This document shows, in pieces, positions 1-4,981 of a stretch of DNA of 5,908 nt. Position numbers and translations under genes: made by a program. Each line of letters begins with the position of its first letter. The stretch's first letter is position 1. This DNA is from CBDUXZ01 sp965371325 [NCBI: uncultured bacterium] (GTDB lineage Bacteria > JAUYMQ01): assembly GCA_965371325.1 (NCBI GenBank), contig CBDUXZ010000141.1, forward strand, positions 1 through 5,908. Direction: 5' to 3'. Below the pieces are notes generated by a model that had not been told where the DNA came from, did not search any database, and worked only from the letters and a program-made list of their open reading frames with translations.

Positions 1-452
1 CCCATCTCCTCGTCCCGATTATCCACCTTGTAATGCACCTTGATGTTCATCGGAAGCCTGGTTTCATGCCTGGCTTTGTCGTTCAGACCCCTGGCGACGC
101 ATGAGAACAGATCGTTGCGATTCACCGTCTTGGTGAGGTAGCCATCGCATCCGGCCTGGATGCACCGCACGCGATCTTCCTGGCGGTCCGCGGCGGTAAT
201 CATGATCACCGTCGTACCCTTCAGCTCCGGGTCGCTCTTGATCTTCCGACAGACCTGGTCGCCCTCCAGACCCGGCATATTGAGATCGAGAAGGATCAAA
301 TCCGGCCGGTGCTTCCGCGTCGCTTGCAGGGCCTCCGCGCCGCTCGCGGCCTTCAATATCTCGTAGCCCGAATCTTCCAGGAAGGTTCCCTCGAGATCGA
401 GGAACAACCGCGAGTCGTCCACGATCAGAATACTCTTTGACCCTGCTGGCAT
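1..452 (-). CDS. Response regulator: CheY-like receiver fused to PilZ domain (3' end outside window)
   Basis: Two-component output protein; 150 complete codons are visible and the gene runs off the left edge. Seen: a receiver domain at about residues 6-122, with the acidic pair D12/D13, phospho-acceptor D56 in LLDLNMPG, T86 in the MITAAD strand and K108 in YLTK, so all key receiver residues are present. After a short linker comes R128-H-E-T-R132 followed by LPMNIKVHY, which reads as the start of a PilZ domain with the c-di-GMP-binding RxxxR motif in the expected place. The second PilZ motif, (D/N)xSxxG, would lie beyond the window. Receiver-PilZ fusions of this type are known from delta-proteobacterial lineages. 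The ATG at 452 is chosen because it places the first receiver strand (KSILIVDD) right at the N-terminus. The Shine-Dalgarno is weak (GGGGG) and sits next to a strong hairpin. The target is unknown; there is no DNA-binding domain in the visible part. Confidence 0.85.
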   Translation of the reverse strand, partial: MPAGSKSILIVDDSRLFLDLEGTFLEDSGYEILKAASGAEALQATRKHRPDLILLDLNMPGLEGDQVCRKIKSDPELKGTTVIMITAADRQEDRVRCIQAGCDGYLTKTVNRNDLFSCVARGLNDKARHETRLPMNIKVHYKVDNRDEEM

Positions 453-465
453 GGTGGGGCCCCCG

Positions 466-486
466 GCCGGCCGCGCTGCGGCCGGC
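466..486 (-). promoter_or_regulatory. Perfect 9-bp hairpin just upstream of the receiver-PilZ start
   Basis: GCCGGCCGC (466-474) and GCGGCCGGC (478-486) are exact reverse complements separated by three bases. The structure ends 13 nt before the ATG at 452, so in the mRNA it would abut or mask the weak G-rich ribosome-binding region. No T-run follows on either side, which argues against an intrinsic terminator. A role in translation control is inference only; GC-rich DNA makes such repeats more likely by chance. Confidence 0.4.
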
Positions 487-616
487 GTCCAGGCGGGATT
501 TCACCCTCTTACGGCACGACGAAGCGCTCATTCCAGAAGAATTTTGGCTTGAGTTACTTTTCGGTGGCCCGCGCGGGGATCTTGAGCGCCATGGGGGAGC
601 TGTCCGCTGTTCCTGG

Positions 617-645
617 ATATTATGGCGGAGGGCTCCGCCATTCAA
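617..645 (-). promoter_or_regulatory. Candidate promoter for the receiver-PilZ gene with palindromic spacer
   Basis: On the minus strand, TTGAAT (645-640) and TAATAT (622-617) are separated by 17 nt and each matches the sigma-70 consensus at 4 of 6 bases. The inverted repeat at 622-641 fills the spacer and touches both hexamers, as an operator would. Transcription from here would give a leader of roughly 160 nt before the ATG at 452. The matches are moderate and the repeat has a competing explanation as the end signal of the lipoprotein gene. Confidence 0.3.
622..641. repeat. 20-bp perfect palindrome, operator or terminator-like stem
   Basis: Arms ATGGCGGAG (622-630) and CTCCGCCAT (633-641) are perfect reverse complements with a 2-bp centre. 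It lies 45 bp past the stop codon of the DUF4136 gene (minus strand), so it could end that transcript, but only AATAT and no true U-run follows the stem. A second, weaker stem, CCATT/AATGG (638-651), overlaps it. Its place inside a possible promoter spacer makes a protein-binding site the other reading. Confidence 0.5.
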
Positions 646-686
646 AAATGGAAAGCCTCGCCCGGCGGCGTGCGCGTCCCGGGCCC

Positions 687-1229
687 CTATTGCGGTGGAA
701 AGCGATCGAGCATCTTCCGGACCGCTTTCCGGATTCGTTCTTCGCGTTTTTCGGGGCCGGCACTCCGATCGATGCGCGCCTCGGCCGTGCCTCGCCAGAT
801 GAGATCGCGCCTTTCCGGCTCGATCACGTCCAGGACGAGGGTTCCCTCCTCGTACTCCGTGACGTAGGTCTCCGTCCCGATCATGGTCCAGCCGGCGCTG
901 TGGTCATAGTGACGCGGGACCGAGTGCAGATCCAGTTTCTTGTTCACCGCCGCGTGGTGCAGGACGTAGAAGTCGGGCTCGCCGCTGGTCAGCTCCCTGT
1001 ATCCGCGAGCGGCAAGCTCCTCCCTGACCGCTCTTCGCATGGGTGCGCCGACGAGCGCCCTGCCTGGCCGGGTGTCCGCTTCGTGCCCCGGCCGCTCCTC
1101 GAGCCAGGCCCATGTCTCGAGGTTCGAGAAGGAGGTTGAAGGTTCATAATCGATCGTCACCCCGATCGTTTCGCAGGCGGCAAATGTCAGTCCGACGGCC
1201 AGAGCGAGAATCTGGACCGAAATTCCCAT
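687..1229 (-). CDS. DUF4136-type putative lipoprotein
   Basis: Probable envelope lipoprotein of 180 aa with no known biochemical role. Seen: a short hydrophobic N-terminus (about residues 4-18) ending in T-F-A-A-C19. This is a lipobox-like site, although F at -3 is not the usual L/V/I. The mature part resembles the DUF4136 family: IDYEPSTSFSNLETWAW near the start (26-42), PDFYVLHH (85-92), and a C-terminal half with GTLVLDVIEPERRDLIWRGTA (129-149) and the closing helix RIRKAVRKMLDRFPP. Length is typical of this family. The ATG at 1229 is supported by AGAGGA at 1242-1237 with a 7-nt spacer, the clearest ribosome-binding site in the window. It stands apart from the kdkA-like gene upstream (122 bp) and the receiver-PilZ gene downstream (234 bp), so it may be its own transcription unit. 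Outer-membrane anchoring is inferred. Confidence 0.82.
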   Translation of the reverse strand: MGISVQILALAVGLTFAACETIGVTIDYEPSTSFSNLETWAWLEERPGHEADTRPGRALVGAPMRRAVREELAARGYRELTSGEPDFYVLHHAAVNKKLDLHSVPRHYDHSAGWTMIGTETYVTEYEEGTLVLDVIEPERRDLIWRGTAEARIDRSAGPEKREERIRKAVRKMLDRFPPQ

Positions 1230-1351
1230 GGATTGTTCCTCTTCGGCTTTCCAAGGGGGTACGGCAGGATCTCCCCAGATCGCGGTCCCCCATCAAGCGC
1301 CGGGCCGGGATCTGCTGACGGTAGAGCAGCAAACGGAAAATCGTCGGCGAT

Positions 1352-2167
1352 TCAGTCGTGTATTCGCGCCCGTAACCGCGCGATGCCGACGGCCCTGTGA
1401 AGCGCGCGCCGTCCACGGGCGTCATTGCCGAAGTAGGCTTCGCAGAACTTTTTTACCTCCGCATCCCCGATTGCCACTCCGCTGAGCCGGTGTTTCTCGA
1501 CGCTCCGGTAGAGCCGGGCGAGATTCGCTATGCGCGCAGAAAGCGAAAGCGCCCCGTTCTCCTGCCGGGCGAGATCGAGATCGATAACCCACGCGTGATA
1601 CCCCTGTCCTGCATCCTCCTTGCCGACGAGCAGATTCTTCAAATGGAGATCCGCGTGGCGGACTCCCGCGTCGTGAAGCGCGCGAACAGCCTTCGCCACG
1701 GCGAGGGCTGAGGCGGTTCGTGCGGATTCTGAGAGGGGCTTCGTGAAAAGTTCGAGAAGATCGCATGTCCCGCCGATCTCGAGCGTCGCGATGAAGCCCT
1801 GGGTCGAGAGTGCGCCACCCCGCCATCCCACCGCCACGGGTCTTGACGTCGGAACGCGGGCGGCCCATGCCCTTCTCGCCAGTTCGAACTCGCGCAGGAA
1901 ACGCTGCTTCCCCAGGAAACGATCGCCCGTGAGGGGCGCGAAGAGGCCGCCGTGGCGGTAGCGCCGCACGATGACGCCTCTCCCGCCGCCCAGATCGAGC
2001 CGGCCGTGCAGGCCCCGCCCCGCCGGCGCTGTTGCATTCAAATCGGGTCTCTCGGCGGCCGCGACGAGCCCTCCGTCGAGCAGGCGCCCGCACAAGGCCT
2101 CCTCGACGCGCACTGTCCATCCCCCCTCGCGCACTTCCCGGAGGGGCGGAAGAGCGTGATCAGCCAC
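1352..2167 (-). CDS. kdkA: Kdo kinase-like protein (KdkA/WaaP family LPS kinase)
   Basis: Predicted 3-deoxy-D-manno-octulosonic acid kinase, which in known members uses ATP to phosphorylate O-4 of Kdo in the LPS inner core on the cytoplasmic side. Seen in the 271-aa product: an N-lobe signature RGVIVRRYRHGGLFAPLTG (63-81) with DRF following, then SRPVAVGW (108-115); the catalytic loop HADLHLKNLL (171-180) with D173 and N178; the metal-binding strand VIDLDLAR (194-201) with D196; and NLARLYRSVEKHR (215-227). The same order occurs in Haemophilus KdkA (RHYYRGGLW, HTDLNAHNILL, LLDFD, NLNRLKRS). The GTG at 2167 is chosen because it overlaps the lptF stop by 8 nt, implying coupled translation. A TTG at 2215 would lengthen it, and a GTG at 2113, preceded by a G-rich tract, would shorten it. 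Family is confident; the exact sugar acceptor is less so, since WaaP heptose kinases share the fold. Confidence 0.85.
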   Translation of the reverse strand: MADHALPPLREVREGGWTVRVEEALCGRLLDGGLVAAAERPDLNATAPAGRGLHGRLDLGGGRGVIVRRYRHGGLFAPLTGDRFLGKQRFLREFELARRAWAARVPTSRPVAVGWRGGALSTQGFIATLEIGGTCDLLELFTKPLSESARTASALAVAKAVRALHDAGVRHADLHLKNLLVGKEDAGQGYHAWVIDLDLARQENGALSLSARIANLARLYRSVEKHRLSGVAIGDAEVKKFCEAYFGNDARGRRALHRAVGIARLRARIHD

Positions 2168-3341
2168 GGTGGAAGACCCGAAGGCGGAAGAGCTTTTCGA
2201 GGAAGGGAAGGGCAATGGGTCGCTCCCGCGCGCCGCGCACGAGCAGAAGGATGCTGAGCCCTCCCATGATGATATTGGGTGACCAGACCGCGAGAACCGG
2301 CGGGAGGGTGCCTTTCTTTCCGATGACCTCGGCCGTTGTCATGAGGGCGAAGTAACTCAGGAAGACGAGCAGCGAGAGCACGAAGCCGCGGAAGCGGCTT
2401 GTCCCTGGAGGTTGTATGCCGAGGGGCACCGCCAGGAGCCCGAAGACGATGCACGCGAAGGGGAGGGCGAACTTCTGGTGATAGAGCACCTGAACGCGCC
2501 GAAGATCCGCAAGCCCCCGCTCGTTCAGCACCTCCCGCAACCGGAACCGGCGGATCAGCTCGCCGAGTTCCTCGACGTTCATATCCTTCACACGGGTTGG
2601 CTTGGCGCCTAGTGGCTCGAGGTATTGCGAAAGATCGACGGTGAAATTCGATGACTCGAAGCTAGCCTCCTGGTAAGTCTGGAAATCTCGCGAGAGGAGA
2701 TGAATGGAACCGTCCGAGAGCCGAAGCGAGATCTTGAGCGATTCCGGATCATGCACAACCTCGCCCCGGTTGGCGAAGACGGTAACCGGCCGCTTCGCCT
2801 CCTTCTCGTCGAACACAAGGATGCCACGGAGCTCGGAGCCTCCCAGCGGCTTCTCGTTCACGTACATGATGAGGCCGCTGTAATCGGTGAAGACGCGCTC
2901 CTTGATCCCGAGGGTGAACTTGGCCGAAAGATCGTAGACGAGACGGCGCATCGCCTGTCGCGACCAGGGCTCCACCTTGATGGTGATCGCCGTTGTGGCG
3001 AGGTAGCCCAGCAGGGCGATCGCGACGGCAGGCCACAGGATCTGATACAGGCTCACGCCGGACGCCTTGAGCGCGAGGATCTCCCCGTCCGCCGAGAGCC
3101 TTCCGAGGCCGATGAGGATCGCCACAAGGATCGCCATCGGGATGGAGAACGAGACGAAGGGGGGAAGGATGTAGTAGCAGAGTTTCAGGAAGTCCCAGAA
3201 TGAGACGCCCGAGCCGAGGGTGCTCTGCATGATACGCAGAATGTTCTGCACGACCAGAACGAAGGTCACCACGACGAGACCCAGGAGAAAAAAGACGAGG
3301 ATCTCCTTCGCGAGATAAATGTTGAGCGTTTTTCGAATCAT
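2160..3341 (-). CDS. lptF: LptF-like LPS export permease (YjgP/YjgQ family)
   Basis: Inner-membrane permease subunit of the LptB2FG ABC transporter, which pulls LPS out of the inner membrane and passes it to LptC/LptA. The 393-aa product has the family plan: three N-terminal membrane segments (about 13-35, 55-80, 101-121), a periplasmic beta-jellyroll region (about 125-285), and three C-terminal segments (291-310, 320-340, 347-368). The conserved cytoplasmic loop LSADGEILALKASGVS (82-97) and the YHQKFALPFACIVFGLLAVPLGI stretch from about 287 are typical. Length is slightly above E. coli LptF (366 aa), with a basic C-terminal tail. The ATG at 3341 puts the start just before membrane segment 1, as in the family. 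No Shine-Dalgarno is visible. It overlaps the kdkA-like gene by 8 nt. LptF and LptG are homologous, so the F/G assignment is less sure than the family; no second permease gene is present here. Confidence 0.92.
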   Translation of the reverse strand: MIRKTLNIYLAKEILVFFLLGLVVVTFVLVVQNILRIMQSTLGSGVSFWDFLKLCYYILPPFVSFSIPMAILVAILIGLGRLSADGEILALKASGVSLYQILWPAVAIALLGYLATTAITIKVEPWSRQAMRRLVYDLSAKFTLGIKERVFTDYSGLIMYVNEKPLGGSELRGILVFDEKEAKRPVTVFANRGEVVHDPESLKISLRLSDGSIHLLSRDFQTYQEASFESSNFTVDLSQYLEPLGAKPTRVKDMNVEELGELIRRFRLREVLNERGLADLRRVQVLYHQKFALPFACIVFGLLAVPLGIQPPGTSRFRGFVLSLLVFLSYFALMTTAEVIGKKGTLPPVLAVWSPNIIMGGLSILLLVRGARERPIALPFLEKLFRLRVFHRG

Positions 3342-3371
3342 GCACGTGTCGGAAAGAGTGTGGGCGAGAGA

Positions 3372-3401
3372 GCTATAGCACGGGGTTTGGAGGAAGGACA
3401 A
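3372..3401 (-). promoter_or_regulatory. Candidate sigma-70 promoter for lptF-kdkA
   Basis: On the minus strand TTGTCC (3401-3396) and TATAGC (3377-3372) are 18 nt apart, each matching 4 of 6 consensus bases. The predicted transcript start near 3365 leaves a leader of about 24 nt that is pyrimidine-rich and lacks a Shine-Dalgarno. This is a moderate match, supported mainly by its position in the divergent gap. Confidence 0.35.
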
Positions 3402-3411
3402 CGTAATCAGG

Positions 3412-3454
3412 CCCCTGTGGGGGGAAGTCGGTTCGCGGACGATCCTTACAGGGG
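3412..3454. repeat. 7-bp inverted repeat between the divergent promoters
   Basis: CCCCTGT (3412-3418) and ACAGGGG (3448-3454) are exact reverse complements, 29 bp apart. They lie between the candidate lptF -35 box (3396-3401) and the plus-strand -35 box (3486-3491). This could be two half-sites for a shared regulator, or chance in GC-rich DNA. Confidence 0.25.
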
Positions 3455-3485
3455 GAGATCGCTCCTTTCCGAAGACCAAAACACG

Positions 3486-3513
3486 TTGACATTTCAAGTG
3501 ATTCTGGTAGTTT
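3486..3513 (+). promoter_or_regulatory. Candidate promoter for the heptosyltransferase genes
   Basis: A perfect -35 box TTGACA (3486-3491) is followed after 16 bp by TAGTTT (3508-3513), a weak -10 hexamer that is preceded by TG at 3505-3506, as in extended -10 promoters. The predicted start near 3520 leaves an untranslated leader of about 215 nt before the ATG at 3736. The surrounding 3482-3515 stretch is distinctly less GC-rich than its neighbours, as expected for a promoter. Confidence 0.45.
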
Positions 3514-3520
3514 GGCCTCG

Positions 3521-3735
3521 CCTCACGGGGCCCGGCCCGGACCGGTGATGATCTCTCGGCTGGGGTGGTTCCACCCGGCCCGACACCCTGTCCATCCCCT
3601 CCGGGACACACCTGTTTTCAGAGCCGAAACGAAGGCCCCGCACCCGTTATCCGGGGGTTTTCCCGGCCTTGCGGGCATGATTTGGGCCTCTGGTGCCCGG
3701 CCCCAGGGGAGACCGGACCCAACGGGGGACTATTG
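3521..3735 (+). promoter_or_regulatory. Long GC-rich leader with possible RNA structure
   Basis: This stretch has no convincing gene; the reading frame open upstream of 3736 is rich in Pro/Gly and has no family features. Complementary segments that could fold in RNA are TCGGCT (3556-3561) with AGCCGA (3622-3627), enclosing GGGTGG/CCACCC (3563-3576) and TGTCC/GGACA (3589-3608), which would make a three-way junction. AAGGCC (3632-3637) pairs with GGCCTT (3665-3670) around a CCGGG...CCCGG core. A G-rich ribosome-binding site, GGGGGA (3724-3729), sits 6 nt before the ATG. No known riboswitch class is recognised and there is no poly-U terminator. Confidence 0.3.
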
Positions 3736-4872
3736 ATGGCGCTCATCCAGCCCTCCCGGGTGCTTGCGGTCAGGCTTTCGGCCATCGGGGATGTCGTACG
3801 AACCCTCCCGGCGGTTATTGCCCTGCGGCGCACCCTTCCCCAATCCCATCTCGCCTGGCTCGTCGAGGACATCGCTGCCGATGCGATCGCGGGTCACCCG
3901 GAAATCGATGCCCTCTGGGTGATCCCCCGCCGGAAGTGGCGCCGGGGCCTTCGGTCGCCGCGCACCGCGCCCGCGACCCTTCGGGAAATGGCCGGCTTTG
4001 TCCGGCGATTGCGTGGGGAGGCGTTCGACTGGGTGGTGGACTTTCATGGAATCCTCAAGAGCGGTCTCTGGACGTGGGTGACGGGCGCCCCGCTACGCAT
4101 CGGATATGAGCAGGGGGGGAACCGGGGATGGGGGAGTCGCGAGGGAAACCGATTCTTCATGACCCGCCGCGTGGGCGTTCCTCCAGTGCGGATCTCACGC
4201 TTTCGGCGAAACGAAATTCTGGCCCGCTACGTCCGGGAAGAAATTCTCGGCCTCGCGTCGGATACGTTTCCCGATCCCACGGCGGGCCCAATCCTGCCGG
4301 TCGGCGCTTCCGCGCAGGCCGACGTCAATCGCTTCTTTGATTCGGCGCGGGGAGCAGCGCCCCGGCGTGAGACGGAGAACTGGCGCAGTGCCCTCATCGC
4401 CATTCACCCGGGAAGCTCCGAGAGCACTGCCTACAAACGGTGGCACCCCGAGCGCTACGGCGAGGTGGCCGATGCGCTCCTTGAGCGGGGCCACCGCGTC
4501 CTCTTCACGTGGGGTCCAGGGGAGCGCGAAGCCGTCGATGCAATCGCGTCGGCGATGAAGCGCCGGCCGATCATTGCGCCGGAAACCCCGACCCTCCAGC
4601 ACGTCGCCGCTATCTTCAGGCAGTGTGCTCTCTACATCGGGAACGACACGGGCCCCATGCACATTGCCGCTCTCTCCGGAACGCCGGTCCTTGCCGTTTT
4701 CGGTCCGACGGATCCCACCGAGAACGCCCCCTATCCAGGCGTGCCTTCCGCCGTTGTTCGAAAAGACGTGGGCTGCAACTGCCCGAAGCGCCGCTGTCTC
4801 ACGCGCGCCTGCTTTGATGCCGTCGAGTCGGAAGACGTGCTTCACGCGGCCCTCGGGCTCCTCCGGGCATGA
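3736..4872 (+). CDS. waaC: LPS heptosyltransferase, WaaC-like (GT9)
   Basis: Predicted ADP-heptose:Kdo heptosyltransferase of glycosyltransferase family 9, adding heptose to the LPS inner core at the cytoplasmic face of the inner membrane. The 378-aa product has the two-lobed GT-B layout. N-terminal lobe: VRLSAIGDVVRTLPAV (12-27) with conserved D19, AWLVED, HPEIDALWVIPRRKWRR and VVDFHGILKSG (100-110), all as in heptosyltransferase I proteins. C-terminal nucleotide-sugar lobe: HPGSS (224-228), KRW (234-236), GNDTGPMH (302-309) and FGPTDPTENAPY (322-333). A four-cysteine patch (C347, C349, C354, C359) near the end resembles those in some GT9 members. The ATG at 3736 is chosen because it sits 6 nt after GGGGGA and just before the first beta strand; a longer frame to 3565 exists but carries no homology features. 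Its stop is overlapped by an ATG (4869). The I-versus-other-GT9 assignment rests on motif style. Confidence 0.87.
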   Translation: MALIQPSRVLAVRLSAIGDVVRTLPAVIALRRTLPQSHLAWLVEDIAADAIAGHPEIDALWVIPRRKWRRGLRSPRTAPATLREMAGFVRRLRGEAFDWVVDFHGILKSGLWTWVTGAPLRIGYEQGGNRGWGSREGNRFFMTRRVGVPPVRISRFRRNEILARYVREEILGLASDTFPDPTAGPILPVGASAQADVNRFFDSARGAAPRRETENWRSALIAIHPGSSESTAYKRWHPERYGEVADALLERGHRVLFTWGPGEREAVDAIASAMKRRPIIAPETPTLQHVAAIFRQCALYIGNDTGPMHIAALSGTPVLAVFGPTDPTENAPYPGVPSAVVRKDVGCNCPKRRCLTRACFDAVESEDVLHAALGLLRA

Positions 4873-4895
4873 TGTTGATGGCGGGGAAGCCATGA
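4869..4895 (+). CDS. Eight-codon mini-ORF overlapping the waaC-like stop
   Basis: ATG at 4869 overlaps the TGA of the heptosyltransferase gene (ATGA) and encodes M-M-L-M-A-G-K-P before a TGA at 4893-4895, which in turn overlaps the ATG at 4892. It contains two further in-frame ATGs (4872, 4878). It has no ribosome-binding site of its own, so any translation would be by re-initiation. It may be a coupling leader rather than a functional peptide, and it may not be translated at all. Confidence 0.2.
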   Translation: MMLMAGKP

Positions 4896-4981
4896 AGGTG
4901 TCCGCGGCGGCCGGCGGCAAGCTTGCGCGGGGTGTTGCCCTTCGTTATCTCTGCGCCTTTCGAGGACGGTCAAACGAATGA
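4892..4981 (+). CDS. 29-aa mini-ORF linking the two heptosyltransferase genes
   Basis: Starts MKVSAAAGGKLARGV and ends SNE with TGA at 4979-4981, overlapping the ATG of the next gene (ATGA, 4978-4981). A purine-rich GGGGAAG (4883-4889) lies close upstream. The peptide is basic with an Ala/Gly-rich start; it is too short to be a signal peptide with a convincing hydrophobic core and matches no family I know. The overlaps at both ends suggest translational coupling; the product itself may be irrelevant. Confidence 0.3.
   Translation: MKVSAAAGGKLARGVALRYLCAFRGRSNE

Noticed and set aside
549-1139. Plus-strand open frame of 196 codons opposite the lipoprotein gene
   Set aside because: The minus strand has a lipoprotein signal, a DUF4136-like domain and a good ribosome-binding site; the plus frame has none of these.
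1313-1331. Small inverted repeat TGCTG/CAGCA between the kdkA-like and lipoprotein genes
   Set aside because: Only 5 bp per arm with a 9-nt loop and no T-run; not enough for a terminator or operator call.
1954-1963. GGCGGTAGCG, identical to the core of the ops element that recruits RfaH in LPS operons
   Set aside because: It lies on the antisense strand inside the kdkA-like coding region, encoding the R-R-Y-R segment, and is not in a leader of any plus-strand gene nearby.
1422-2120. 232-codon minus-strand frame beginning at an ATG inside the kinase gene
   Set aside because: Arg-rich without domain signatures; the overlapping frame holds the kinase catalytic loop and metal-binding motifs.
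3342-3611. Upstream extension of LptF to 3611
   Set aside because: The extension is low-complexity, crosses both promoter candidates and is absent from the family, which starts right before the first membrane segment.
3565-3735. N-terminal extension of the waaC-like protein to a start at 3565
   Set aside because: The extra 57 residues are Pro/Gly/Cys-rich and unlike any GT9 N-terminus; ATG 3736 has a ribosome-binding site and fits the family start.
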